A stretch of 64,000 nucleotides of DNA from JACCWP01 sp963785115. Its GTDB lineage: Bacteria > Actinomycetota > Actinomycetes > Propionibacteriales > Nocardioidaceae. The position numbers and the translations under genes are program-made. The notes under the pieces were generated by a model, which searched no databases, had not been told where the DNA came from, and saw only the letters and a list, made by a program, of their open reading frames with translations. Positions 20,964-28,964 of the stretch are shown here, one piece after another. Numbering within the stretch: position 1 is the first letter of the stretch; every line of letters begins with the position of its first letter. The stretch is from NCBI GenBank assembly GCA_963785115.1, contig CAWATY010000009.1:682001-746000 (forward strand), written 5' to 3'.

Positions 20964-21571
20964 TCCCGACCGCCCGCGCGGTCGCGATCGCCATCCTGGT
21001 CGCCACCGTCGGCCAGCTCGCCGTCGCGACGTTCGTCGACGGCCTGCCCCAGTTCGAGGGCAAGGGTTTCGGCGCGCGGCTGGTCGCCTACCCCGCGCTG
21101 ATGCTGCTGGTCCCGGCCGTCTGGGCCTGGCGGCGCCGGCAGCGTCGCGACGCCACGCCCCTCCCCTGGGCCGGCTTCGCCCTGCTGATGGCGCCGTTCC
21201 TCGTCGACGTCACAGGCAACACCCTCAACCTGTACGACACCGTCGTCTGGTGGGACGACGCCAACCACCTGGTGAACTGGTTCCTGCTCTCGACCGGCGT
21301 CGGCCTGCTGCTGCGGCGGGCGGACGTGCGGCCGGCCTGGGCGCTCGGGCTGCTGGTCGCCGGCCTGGGCGCGATGCTGGCGATCGGTTGGGAGGCGGCC
21401 GAGTGGTGGGCCTTCATCCGGCACGGCACCGAGCTCGACACGGCGTACGAGGACACGCTCGGCGACGAGGTGCTCGGCACGCTGGGCGCCGCGCTGGCCG
21501 GCTGGCTGGTCGCGGTCAGGACTGCAGGACCTCCTGGGCCGCCCGCACCCCCGTCCGCACCGCCCCGTTGA
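20960..21571 (+). CDS. polytopic membrane protein, DUF2238-like
   Basis: 203 residues with about six hydrophobic segments. The block YDTVVWWDDANHLVNWFLLS and the late GWEAAEWWAF...TLGDEVLGTLGAALAGW resemble the DUF2238 family of inner-membrane proteins, whose role is unknown. The C-terminus is a proline-rich tail that runs 56 bases over the end of the opposite-strand amine oxidase gene. GTG 20960 is translationally coupled to the gene before. Confidence 0.65.
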   Translation: MIPTARAVAIAILVATVGQLAVATFVDGLPQFEGKGFGARLVAYPALMLLVPAVWAWRRRQRRDATPLPWAGFALLMAPFLVDVTGNTLNLYDTVVWWDDANHLVNWFLLSTGVGLLLRRADVRPAWALGLLVAGLGAMLAIGWEAAEWWAFIRHGTELDTAYEDTLGDEVLGTLGAALAGWLVAVRTAGPPGPPAPPSAPPR

Positions 21572-23015
21572 GGTAGCCCTGGTCGTCCAGCGCCGCGGTG
21601 TGCTCGCCGGCGAAGTGCACGCCCCGCTCGGGGCGTCCGGCGAAGCCGGCGAAGCGGGTGTACTGACCGGGCAGGAACGCCGCGAACGAGCCCCGTACCC
21701 ACGGGTCGCGGGTCCAGTGGTCGAGGTGCGCGCGACCGAGGACGTCGTGGGGTAACCCGGGCAGCCGGGTGCGGCCACCGCGCGCGAGCGTGTGCACGAC
21801 CCGGTCGACGAGCGGCGGCGGCGCCGCGCCGTGGTCGATGCCGCCCGGTAGCCCGCGCGCCCCGCTGCGACCCCCGTAGTAGACGGTGATCAGACCCGCG
21901 GTCCCGCGCTCGGCGGCCGACGACTCCCAGCTGTCGAAGGTGGGCTGGTCGCTGCGCAGATAGCCGTCCCAGTTGCCGTACAGCTGCGGGCGGCGAGCCA
22001 GCTGCACGATGACCTTCGCGTTGGTGCCCATCCCGAGCTCGTCGATGCAGCGTCGCTTGTGCCGGCTGAGCCCGGCATCGTCGAGGTCGACGTCGCGCAA
22101 CGTGGTGAAAGGCAGGCAGAGCACGACCCGGTCGGCGACCACCTCGTGCGGCGTCCCGCCGAAGCGCAGCCCGTAGCGCCCGTCCGACCGTCGCCGCAGC
22201 CGACGCAGCGGACTGTCCCGGAGCAGCGCGCGGCGCGGCAGTGCCTCCACCAGCCCGCGCACGACCAGCTCGTTGCCGCCCGCGACGTGGTAGCGCTCGT
22301 CAGCGCCGCGGGCCAGGTCGATGTTGTCCACGGTCGCCAGCCCGCCGAGCCGGTCGAGGTCGAGCCCGAGGAACGACGCCAGGTACGCCCCGTACCGCCG
22401 CCCGGCGAGCCCGTCGCTGCCGCCCGGCATGAACCGGTCCACGACGTCGCGGGCCGACATCTCGTCGACCGCTCGGGCCGCGGGCGTGGCGTCGGGCCAG
22501 GTGTAGGCGCCGATCCGGCGAGCCAGCCGGCGCACCCGGTGGGCGAAGACCCGCGCGTCGTCGGTCAGGTCGCGCGGCTGGCGCAGGCCCCCGTCGAGCC
22601 ACAACCGCCCACGACCTCCCGCCCCGGTCGTGTACGTGTCCTCCAACCGGAGCCCGAACCGCCGCACCAGCGCGTGCATGTACGCGTGCCGGGTGTCGAT
22701 GAACTCGCCCCCGTGCTCGGCCACCTGACCGTCACGCCATCCGTACGAGCTCCAGCAGCGGCCGCCGACCCGGTCCTGCGCCTCGTGCAGGCTGACCCGG
22801 GCCCCACCGCGGTACAGCACGTCCGCGCACGCCAGACCGGCGAGCCCGGCGCCCACGACCACGACCCGCGGACCGGTGCCTGGTCGCGCGCCTGGTCGCG
22901 CGCCGGGTCGCTCGTCTGGTCGCTCGTCTGGTCGCGCGCCCGATCCGCCCCGGCCGAGCGCGGCGTCGGCGCCGACCGCGGCCGCACCCTGCAGGACCAC
23001 CCGCCTCGTGACCAC
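21516..23015 (-). CDS. flavin-containing amine oxidase
   Basis: 499 residues. The FAD dinucleotide motif VVVVGAGLAGLACADVLYRGG starts near residue 50, followed by EAQDRVGGRCWS; the C-terminal FAD contact is RGVHFAGEHTAALDDQGYLNGA. It resembles monoamine-oxidase/L-amino-acid-oxidase-like enzymes. The N-terminus VTRRVVLQGAAAVGADAALG has an RR followed by hydrophobic residues and could be a Tat signal. Between it and the FAD domain is a [AE]RP[DG] repeat linker. The substrate is unknown. GTG 23015 is the likely start; it diverges from the LLM gene with 31 bases between. Confidence 0.8.
   Translation of the reverse strand: MVTRRVVLQGAAAVGADAALGRGGSGARPDERPDERPGARPGARPGTGPRVVVVGAGLAGLACADVLYRGGARVSLHEAQDRVGGRCWSSYGWRDGQVAEHGGEFIDTRHAYMHALVRRFGLRLEDTYTTGAGGRGRLWLDGGLRQPRDLTDDARVFAHRVRRLARRIGAYTWPDATPAARAVDEMSARDVVDRFMPGGSDGLAGRRYGAYLASFLGLDLDRLGGLATVDNIDLARGADERYHVAGGNELVVRGLVEALPRRALLRDSPLRRLRRRSDGRYGLRFGGTPHEVVADRVVLCLPFTTLRDVDLDDAGLSRHKRRCIDELGMGTNAKVIVQLARRPQLYGNWDGYLRSDQPTFDSWESSAAERGTAGLITVYYGGRSGARGLPGGIDHGAAPPPLVDRVVHTLARGGRTRLPGLPHDVLGRAHLDHWTRDPWVRGSFAAFLPGQYTRFAGFAGRPERGVHFAGEHTAALDDQGYLNGAVRTGVRAAQEVLQS
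22880..22939 (-). repeat. five 12-bp tandem repeats in the amine oxidase linker
   Basis: Five units of CTGGTCGCGCGC, CGGGTCGCTCGT or CTGGTCGCTCGT follow without gaps. In the coding strand they give four-residue units ARPG, ARPD or ERPD between the putative signal peptide and the FAD domain. The number of units probably varies between strains by slippage. Confidence 0.8.
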
Positions 23016-23046
23016 GGCCCCAGTGTGCCGCGGGTACCGTGCCGAC

Positions 23047-23847
23047 GTGCGATTCGGGCTGACCTTGCCGATCTTCAACCAGCTGTCCGACCCCCGCGTC
23101 GTCGCGGACCTTGCCGCCGCGGCCGAGGACGCGGGCTGGGACGGCGTGTTCGTGTGGGACCACGTGGCGTACGGCCCGCGGGTCTCCGCCATCGCCGACC
23201 CCTGGGTCACGCTCGCCGCGGTGGCGGTCGCCACGCGGCGGGTGCTGATCGGTCCCATGGTCACGCCGCTGCCCCGCCGCCGGCCGATCCAGGTGGCACG
23301 TGAGGTCACGACCCTGGACCACCTGTCCGGTGGCCGGGTCGTGCTCGGCGTCGGGATCGGCGGCGACCACAACCACGAGCTCAGCGGCACCGGCGAGCAG
23401 ACCGACGACCGGGTCCGCGGCGCGATGCTCGACGAGGCCCTGGAGGTGCTGGCCGCCGCCTGGACCGGAGAACCCGTGCACCACCAGGGCGAGCACTACG
23501 TCCTGGACGGCCTCACGGTCGGGCCGCCACCGGTCCAGCGGCCGGGGCCGCCCGTGTGGGTCGCGCTCCGGCGCGGCAACCGCGGCCCGCTGCGGCGGGC
23601 GGCGCGGTACGACGCGATGTTCCCGATCGAGGTCGAGTCCCCCGACCGGCTGGCCGCGCTGGTGGCGGAGGCGCAGCGGCTGCGAGACCCGGGAGCGGGA
23701 CCGCTCGACGTCGCGGTCGACAGCGATGTCGGTGACGACCCGGCGCCGTGGGCGGCCGCCGGTGCGACCTGGTGGCTGAAGACGTTCTCGGCCCACGACG
23801 CGACCGTGGACGAGGTGCGCGCCGCGATCGCCGCGCGACCGGGGTGA
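23047..23847 (+). CDS. LLM class flavin-dependent oxidoreductase
   Basis: 266 residues of the luciferase-like monooxygenase fold: RFGLTLPIFNQLSDP, then EDAGWDGVFVWDH, DHLSGGRVVLGVGIGGD and GPPPVQRPGPPVWVALRRGN. Members use FMN or F420. It is slightly shorter than the usual 290-330 residues, and the region after residue 190 is condensed. Substrate and cofactor cannot be decided. GTG 23047 begins the first beta strand. Confidence 0.8.
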   Translation: MRFGLTLPIFNQLSDPRVVADLAAAAEDAGWDGVFVWDHVAYGPRVSAIADPWVTLAAVAVATRRVLIGPMVTPLPRRRPIQVAREVTTLDHLSGGRVVLGVGIGGDHNHELSGTGEQTDDRVRGAMLDEALEVLAAAWTGEPVHHQGEHYVLDGLTVGPPPVQRPGPPVWVALRRGNRGPLRRAARYDAMFPIEVESPDRLAALVAEAQRLRDPGAGPLDVAVDSDVGDDPAPWAAAGATWWLKTFSAHDATVDEVRAAIAARPG

Positions 23848-23883
23848 CGCCGCGCTGGTGTGGCTGGATCCAGGCCGGGGCGG

Positions 23884-24498
23884 TCAGGTACCGCTGGCGC
23901 GGGCGAGCCGCCGCGCGGCGAGCTCGTCGTCGGGGTGACCCTCGCCGGGCACCTCGGCACGCTCGCTCGGCAGGTCGGCGAGGGTGCCCTCGATCTCGCG
24001 CCACACACCACCGATCGCAATACCGAAGACGCCCTGGCCACCCTGCAGCAGGTCGATGACCTCGCCGGGCGAACGGCACTCGTAGACGCTGGCCCCGTCG
24101 CTCATCAGCGTCACGGTGGTGAGGTCGTCGGTGCCGCGCTCGCGCAGGTGTTCGATCGCGGTACGGATCTGCTGCAGCGAGACTCCGGCGTCGAGCAGCC
24201 GCTTGATGATCTTGAGCAGCAGGATGTCGCGGAAGGAGTACAGCCGCTGGGTGCCCGACCCCGTCGCGCCGCGCACGGTCGGCTCCACCAGCTGCGTACG
24301 CGCCCAGTAGTCGAGCTGTCGGTACGTGATGCCGGCCGCGCTGCAGGCGGTCGGCCCGCGGAACCCGACGTCGTCGGCCAGCGGGGACAGATCGTCGTCG
24401 AAGAGCAGCCCCTGGTCCTCGGCGTGCCGGGCCGCCTCGGCCCGGAGCGCCTGCTCCGTCGAGCTGTCGTCCTGCGTGCCTACCACCGCGACCTCCAC
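23884..24498 (-). CDS. MerR family regulator (Rv1830-like)
   Basis: 204 residues. An unusual 50-residue acidic N-terminus precedes GFRGPTACSAAGITYRQLDY, a MerR helix-turn-helix, and continues RLYSFRDILLLKIIKRLLDA and a DUF-type C-terminal half with VYECRSPGEVIDLLQGGQG. This is the second MerR gene of the conserved garA-ftsR locus, matching Rv1830 of M. tuberculosis by order and type. GTG 24498 begins the conserved protein. Its own promoter may lie in the 137-base gap upstream. Confidence 0.8.
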   Translation of the reverse strand: MEVAVVGTQDDSSTEQALRAEAARHAEDQGLLFDDDLSPLADDVGFRGPTACSAAGITYRQLDYWARTQLVEPTVRGATGSGTQRLYSFRDILLLKIIKRLLDAGVSLQQIRTAIEHLRERGTDDLTTVTLMSDGASVYECRSPGEVIDLLQGGQGVFGIAIGGVWREIEGTLADLPSERAEVPGEGHPDDELAARRLARASGT

Positions 24499-24635
24499 GG
24501 GTTAGCCGAGTTCCAGCCCTAGAGTTACACCAGCGACGTTCGACCCTCCACGGTACGGACGCCCACCCTGGGGGTCAACGACATCGGCAGGCGGTCCCCG
24601 GCGTGTCGGTCTCACCCTCAACCCGAGGTCGAGAG
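24499..24635 (-). promoter_or_regulatory. intergenic region with a MerR-like inverted repeat
   Basis: Between the nuclease and merR genes is an inverted repeat CTCAACC-CGA-GGTCGAG (24617-24633, one mismatch), and a second short AGAGTTA motif occurs at 24531 and 24632. GTTGAGG-type arms are common in MerR-type operators. The site could serve autoregulation of the downstream merR gene. No promoter elements were confidently identified. Confidence 0.3.
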
Positions 24636-25106
24636 TTAGGTGCCCGGCTGGAAGTCCTCGGGCGTCACCTGGTCGAGGAACTCGCGGAACTTCTCGACCT
24701 CGGCCTCCTCCTCCTCGGGAACGGCCAGTCCGGACGCCTCGAGGACGTCCTCGTCGCAGACGATCCGGGTGCCGGTGCGCAGGGCGAGGGCGATGGAGTC
24801 GGAGGGCCGGGCGCTCACCTCGGTGCCGCCATCGAAGACGAGCACGGCGTAATAGACGCCGTCGCGGACCTCGGTGATGCGGACCTCGTCGAGCTCGCGG
24901 CCGAGGGCGGCGAGCAGGTCCTTCATCAGGTCGTGGGTCAGTGGCCGCGGAGGGGTCACGCCCTGCTGGGCGAAGGCGATCGCGGTGGCCTCGACGGCAC
25001 CGATCCAGATCGGCAGGTAGCGGGCTCCGCCCGCCTCCCGCAGCAGGACGAGCGGCTGGTTGGTCGGCATCTCGACCCGCACCCCGACCACGTCCATGTC
25101 CTTCAC
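24636..25106 (-). CDS. bifunctional nuclease family protein (Rv1829-like)
   Basis: 156 residues of the BFN domain: MDVVGVRVEMPTNQPLVLLR, then PIWIGAVEATAIAFAQQGV and PRPLTHDLMKDLLAAL, followed by RPSDSIALALRTGTRI. The C-terminus is acidic. Plant members have DNase/RNase activity; the bacterial role is unclear. GTG 25106 aligns best with family starts. It lies 65 bases after ftsR in the conserved locus. Confidence 0.85.
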   Translation of the reverse strand: MKDMDVVGVRVEMPTNQPLVLLREAGGARYLPIWIGAVEATAIAFAQQGVTPPRPLTHDLMKDLLAALGRELDEVRITEVRDGVYYAVLVFDGGTEVSARPSDSIALALRTGTRIVCDEDVLEASGLAVPEEEEAEVEKFREFLDQVTPEDFQPGT

Positions 25107-25171
25107 GACAACCACCGTACCCCCGCCTCGCGGCACCAGCCCGACAAGGCGAAGGGACGTCGTCGGGACCC

Positions 25172-25891
25172 TCAGCGGTGCCCGAGCACGCCCCGGACGA
25201 GGGCGGTGTGCAGCCGCAGCGTGAGGACCGCCAGCTGGCGCTCGGTCTCGTCGGCGCGGGCCCGTGCGGCGGTGTCGCGCTGTCGGCGCAGCGGCGCCAC
25301 GACCTGGCCGACCAGGTCGGCCTCGCGATCCGCGCCCGTCTTGATCGAACGCAGGTGCCGGGGTTCGAGACCGTAGGCGGCCAGCTCGCCGACGGTGGTC
25401 GCGATCAGTAGCGCGGCGGCGTCATAGTGACCACCCCGCCCGGCCACGACCAGCCCGAACCCCTCGATCTGTTCCAGCAACGCCTCGTCGATGGCGGCGG
25501 TGGCCAGCAGCTCGTCGCGGGACAGTCGCAGCTCCGGGCCGTCGATGCGCAGACCGTCGCCGTCGTGGGCGAGCACGACGGTGGGGACCCGCGGCGTGCC
25601 GGCAGGGCCCAGCGGCGGCTCGAGCCCCCGGTCCATCGCGTCCAGGTGGTCGCGGATCACCTTGAGCGGGTAGTAGTTCTCCTTCTGCGCGGTGAGCACG
25701 TAGCGCAGCCGCTCCACGTCGGCGGTCGAGAACTTGCGGTAGCCCGACGGCGTGCGCTCGGGCTGCACCAGACCCTCGGCCTCGAGGTAGCGGATCTTCG
25801 AGATCGTGACGTCGGGGAAGTCGGGGCGCAGCGCCCCCAGGACCTCGCCGATGCTCATCCGCCGCCGGGTCGACGGCAGCGAGCTGGTCAC
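25172..25891 (-). CDS. ftsR: MerR family regulator FtsR (Rv1828-like)
   Basis: 239 residues. The MerR winged helix is RRRMSIGEVLGALRPDFPD, then TISKIRYLEAEGLVQPERT and SGYRKFSTADVERLRYVL; NYYPLKVIRDHLD closes the domain. The C-terminal half is a separate ligand or dimer domain rich in charged residues. By order and sequence it matches Rv1828 and the Corynebacterium FtsR, described as an activator of ftsZ. GTG 25891 overlaps the garA stop. Confidence 0.85.
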   Translation of the reverse strand: MTSSLPSTRRRMSIGEVLGALRPDFPDVTISKIRYLEAEGLVQPERTPSGYRKFSTADVERLRYVLTAQKENYYPLKVIRDHLDAMDRGLEPPLGPAGTPRVPTVVLAHDGDGLRIDGPELRLSRDELLATAAIDEALLEQIEGFGLVVAGRGGHYDAAALLIATTVGELAAYGLEPRHLRSIKTGADREADLVGQVVAPLRRQRDTAARARADETERQLAVLTLRLHTALVRGVLGHR

Positions 25892-26412
25892 CGCGGGCGC
25901 CCCGCCGAGTCCGCGGCGCTGGGGTAGAAGACGAGGCGGAACTTGCCGATCTGTACCTCGTCGCCGCCGCTGAGCACGATCTCGTCGATCCGGTCCCGGT
26001 TGACGTACGTCCCGTTCAGGCTGCCGACGTCGCCCACCGTCCAGCCGTCGGACGCCCGCCGGAAGGTGGCGTGGCGCCGCGACACCGTGACGTCGTCCAG
26101 AAAGATGTCGCTCTCGGGGTGGCGCCCGGCCGTCACCTCGTCGGTGTCCAGCAGGAACCTGCTGCCGGCGCTCGGTCCGCGCTGCACGATGAGCAGCGCG
26201 CTCCCGGCCGGCAGCCCGTCGAGGGCGGCTGCGTCCTCGGGGCTGAGCGCACTGTCCTCACCGGTGTCCTCGACGGCCCCGAAGGTGATCGTGGAGGACG
26301 TCGAGTCGCCCTGGTCGCCGAACGTGTCGGCCCCCACCAGCTTGTGCCCGCACTGCGAGCAGAACTTGGCGGACGTCGGGTTCTCGTGCCCGCACTCGGT
26401 GCAGAACGGCAT
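25888..26412 (-). CDS. garA: zinc-ribbon FHA protein GarA
   Basis: 174 residues. An N-terminal zinc ribbon (Cys 4, 7, 18 and 21: CTECG...FCSQCG) is followed by DSTSSTITFG near residues 36-45, at the place of the PknB/PknG-phosphorylated Thr motif of mycobacterial GarA. The FHA domain has GRHPESDIFLDDVTVSRRHA and GSLNGTYVNRDRI. GarA switches 2-oxoglutarate metabolism by binding its enzymes until phosphorylated. The zinc ribbon is absent from the mycobacterial protein but occurs in other actinobacteria. GGAGGGG lies before ATG 26412. Confidence 0.88.
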   Translation of the reverse strand: MPFCTECGHENPTSAKFCSQCGHKLVGADTFGDQGDSTSSTITFGAVEDTGEDSALSPEDAAALDGLPAGSALLIVQRGPSAGSRFLLDTDEVTAGRHPESDIFLDDVTVSRRHATFRRASDGWTVGDVGSLNGTYVNRDRIDEIVLSGGDEVQIGKFRLVFYPSAADSAGRPR

Positions 26413-26506
26413 GGTCCCCTCCACGCGCACCCGATCGGTGCGCACAAGCCTCAAGCGGTGGTTGACGTTGACGGTAGCCGAAACCTACGGGCCGCCAGGG
26501 GTGCTT

Positions 26507-26959
26507 TCAACCAAGCTGACCCTGGTAGGCCGCCGCATCGAGCAGGCCGTCGACGGTCGCCGGGTCGGCGACCCGGACCTTGAGCAGCCAGCCCTCGCCG
26601 TACGGGTCGGAGTTCACCAGCTCCGGGGCGTTCTCGAGCGCCTCGTTGCGGGCGACCACCGTGCCGGTGACCGGCGCGTAGACGTCGCTGACCGATTTGG
26701 TCGACTCCAGCTCGCCGACCGACGTCCCCGCCTCGAGCGACTCCCCCACCTCCGGCAGCGAGACGTAGACGATGTCGCCGAGGGCCTGCTGGGCGAAGTC
26801 GGTGATGCCCACCGTGGCGATGTCCGTCCCGCCAGTTTCCTCTGCCCCCTCTGCCCCCTCGGCCCCGTCGGCCCCGTCGTCACCGGCAGGCTCACCGCCG
26901 GCTTCGCCCAGCCGGACCCACTCGTGCTCGGCGGTGTACTTGAGGTCGTCGGGGAACAC
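26507..26959 (-). CDS. gcvH: glycine cleavage H protein with acidic insertion
   Basis: 150 residues against about 125-130 in the family. The start DDLKYTAEHEWVRL and the lipoylation block ELESTKSVSDVYAPVTG (lysine 88) are intact. The extra length is an acidic, low-complexity Gly/Ala/Glu/Asp insertion near residues 18-45 within the first beta hairpin. It carries the aminomethyl group between GcvP, GcvT and lipoamide dehydrogenase. It sits 22 bases after a DUF881 gene and 94 before garA, as in M. tuberculosis. Confidence 0.9.
   Translation of the reverse strand: MFPDDLKYTAEHEWVRLGEAGGEPAGDDGADGAEGAEGAEETGGTDIATVGITDFAQQALGDIVYVSLPEVGESLEAGTSVGELESTKSVSDVYAPVTGTVVARNEALENAPELVNSDPYGEGWLLKVRVADPATVDGLLDAAAYQGQLG
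26841..26885 (-). repeat. five 9-bp tandem repeats encoding the GcvH insertion
   Basis: Units TCTGCCCCC (twice), TCGGCCCCG (twice) and TCGTCACCG follow without gaps. On the coding strand they give Gly-Ala-Glu, Gly-Ala-Asp and a degenerate last unit. They explain the acidic insertion in GcvH and suggest slippage expansion. Confidence 0.75.
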
Positions 26960-26981
26960 GGGCGCTCCTTCGCTGCGTCGG

Positions 26982-27818
26982 TCAGGTCGACGGCTCGGCG
27001 AACTCGGTGTCGGGCTCGGGGGCGAGCGAGGTGATCTCGATCTCGTCGGGCTTGTCGACGGTGACCGTACCGCCGAGGGCCACCACCTCGTCGGTCAGCC
27101 CGCCCCGGAAGACGACCGCCTCGGCGAGGGTGTCGGTGTCCCCGATCGCGTCCACCACGTACGGCGCGCTCACCGTCCGGCCGCCGATGACGAGCTCTCC
27201 GTCGGTGAGGTCGGCCCCGTCGGTGAGGTAGGTCTGTGCCACCACCCGGGCCTCGTCGTTGATCTCGATCGCCTCGGCACCCGCGTCGCGCAGCTCCTCG
27301 ATCGCGTTCAGCAGGGTGCGCGCGCCGACCGTTCCGTCGGGGTCGTCGATCGTGATCTCCACGCCGGGACCGGTGGCCCCGACCGCTCCGGACAGGATCC
27401 GCAGGGCAGCCAGCTGACGCTCGGCCTCCTCCAGGGCGGCGGCGCTCTGGTCGGTGCTCTCCTCGAGGGCGTCCCGGGTGTCCTGGAGCTCGCTGAGCTG
27501 CTCGGCGGCTCGGTCCTGGGCGTCGGCCAGCGTCTGCAGCAGCTGCACCAGGTCGTCCCGGCGGGCGCCGGAGTACGGGTCGTCCGAGCGGACATGACTC
27601 ACCTGGACCGCGGCGGCGAAGCCCAGCAATGCCAGCAGCACGCCGGCCACCGCCTGGCCGCGGCCCGGCCGGGTGCGCAGCGCCGCACGCAACCGGGTGC
27701 GACCGTCCGCGGGCTCAGGCGCGGGCTCAGGCGCGGGATCAGGCATGGGATCAGGCGCGGGATCAGGCGCGGGATCAGGCGCGGGATCAGGCGCGGGATC
27801 AGGCATGGGCTCAGGCAT
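26982..27818 (-). CDS. DUF881 membrane protein with Pro-Asp/Ala repeat N-terminus (Rv1825-like)
   Basis: 278 residues. The first 35 are a PDPA/PMPD repeat; then a basic stretch and one membrane helix (about residues 52-70), a coiled coil (about 75-140) and the DUF881 domain with GPGVEITIDD, LLNAIEELRDAGAEAIEIN and PPYVVDAIGD-like APYVVDAIGD. DUF881 proteins sit in the division/cell-envelope locus and their role is unknown. Three ATGs lie within the repeat (27818, 27806 and near 27746), so the true start is uncertain. Confidence 0.82.
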   Translation of the reverse strand: MPEPMPDPAPDPAPDPAPDPAPDPMPDPAPEPAPEPADGRTRLRAALRTRPGRGQAVAGVLLALLGFAAAVQVSHVRSDDPYSGARRDDLVQLLQTLADAQDRAAEQLSELQDTRDALEESTDQSAAALEEAERQLAALRILSGAVGATGPGVEITIDDPDGTVGARTLLNAIEELRDAGAEAIEINDEARVVAQTYLTDGADLTDGELVIGGRTVSAPYVVDAIGDTDTLAEAVVFRGGLTDEVVALGGTVTVDKPDEIEITSLAPEPDTEFAEPST

Positions 27819-27819
27819 G
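27712..27819 (-). repeat. nine 12-bp tandem repeats at the 5' end of the DUF881 gene
   Basis: Nine contiguous units of GG(A/C)TCAGGC(GC/AT)G. Read on the coding strand they encode Pro-Asp-Pro-Ala, Pro-Glu-Pro-Ala or Pro-Met variants. Three units carry AT instead of GC and so contain an ATG, including the likely start codon. Unit number changes would move the start codon relative to the upstream stop at 27811. Confidence 0.85.
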
Positions 27820-28143
27820 GAAGAGGTGCCGGCGGATCGCCGCGACGTTGGAGAAGATCCGGATGCCGAGCACGACCACGACGCCCGTCGACAGCTGGCT
27901 GCCGACGCCGAGCTGGTCGCCGAGGTAGACGATCAGGGCCGCCACCAGCACGTTGGACACGAACGAGATCACGAACACCTTCTCGTCGAAGATGCCGTCG
28001 AGCAGCGCCCGCAGGGCACCGAAGGTGGCGTCCAGGGCGGCGACCACCGCGATCGGCAGGTAGGGCTGCAGACCGATGGGGACCGACGGCTCGAGGAACA
28101 ACCCGGCCACGATCCCGGCGATCAGCCCCAGCAGCGCGATCAC
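27811..28143 (-). CDS. small basic protein, DUF1290 (Rv1824-like)
   Basis: 110 residues with three to four hydrophobic segments: MIALLGLIAGIVAGLFLEP, then PYLPIAVVAALDATFGALRA, FVISFVSNVLVAALIVYLGD and STGVVVVLGIRIFSNVAAIR. This is the conserved small basic protein found between two DUF881 genes. Function is unknown. The stop overlaps the first repeat unit and start of the next gene by eight bases; the start overlaps the DUF881 gene before by four. Confidence 0.88.
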   Translation of the reverse strand: MIALLGLIAGIVAGLFLEPSVPIGLQPYLPIAVVAALDATFGALRALLDGIFDEKVFVISFVSNVLVAALIVYLGDQLGVGSQLSTGVVVVLGIRIFSNVAAIRRHLFHA

Positions 28144-28964
28144 GAGGTCGCCCCTGCGGTGGACAACATGCTGGCGTGGGTGACGTCCAGGGTCAGACCC
28201 GGCAGGGTCATCGACGACGGCGACTCGACCTCGAAGACCATGCCGAAGCTCGCCCGCAGGTCGGCCAGCAGCTGGCCCCCCGAGGTCTCCAGGAAGTCGG
28301 CAGCCATGGTCTGCGGGTCGCCGATCGCGGTGACCACGTACGGAGGCGCCAGCGAGACGTAGTTGACGGTGATGGCCTCACCGGCGGTGCGGATGGCGCT
28401 CCGGGTGGTCAGCCGCTGGCCGTTGACGGCGACCGCCTCCGCGCCTGCCTCCCACAGGCCGTTCGCCAGCCGCTGCAGGTCGGTGTCACGGACCTGCCCT
28501 CCGATGCTTCCGTTGGGAGCGTCGTTCACGGTCACCCGCACTCCGGGCCCGGTGACCGGCAGCACGCCCGCGTCGACCTGCAGGTCCTGCAGGTCGTCCT
28601 CGACGGCAGCCGCCTCGTCGCCCACCCGCAGCGACTCGACCCGCAGGTCGTCGACATCCTCGCTGAGGCCCTGCACCTCGTCGCGGAGGTCGCCGACCTC
28701 GGTCTGCTCCGCCTCGATCCGGTCGATGAGCGCCTCGCGGTCGCGGTCGGCCTGGCTGGCCGTGTCCCGGGTCTGCAGCACCGACACGGTCAGCAGGATG
28801 CACAACGCGGCGACGGCCGCGCCGAAGGCGAGCAGGGTGGCACCGCGCTTGCCGGGTCCTGGTGCCGGCCCGTCGCCCCGGGCCGCGACGGTGGCGTAGT
28901 CGTCGTCGAGACTCTGCGCGGCTATCCGCGCGAGCAGGTCACCCGGTGGTGGCTGCTGGGTCAC
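28140..28964 (-). CDS. DUF881 membrane protein (Rv1823-like)
   Basis: 274 residues. One membrane helix near residues 43-63 (GATLLAFGAAVAALCILL), a coiled coil (about 70-125) and the DUF881 domain with GPGVRVTVNDAP, LQRLANGLWEAGAEAVAVNG and PPYVVTAIGDP. It is a diverged paralogue of the DUF881 protein two genes downstream. GTG 28964 overlaps the pgsA stop. Probably faces the cell wall, with unknown function. Confidence 0.85.
   Translation of the reverse strand: MTQQPPPGDLLARIAAQSLDDDYATVAARGDGPAPGPGKRGATLLAFGAAVAALCILLTVSVLQTRDTASQADRDREALIDRIEAEQTEVGDLRDEVQGLSEDVDDLRVESLRVGDEAAAVEDDLQDLQVDAGVLPVTGPGVRVTVNDAPNGSIGGQVRDTDLQRLANGLWEAGAEAVAVNGQRLTTRSAIRTAGEAITVNYVSLAPPYVVTAIGDPQTMAADFLETSGGQLLADLRASFGMVFEVESPSSMTLPGLTLDVTHASMLSTAGATS

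Noticed and set aside
22880..22939. Tandem repeats as iterated protein-binding sites
   Set aside because: They are in phase with the amine oxidase codons and explained as a repeat linker.
27712..27819. Tandem repeats as a possible CRISPR array
   Set aside because: Units are 12 bases without spacers and lie in a coding frame; no cas genes in the window.
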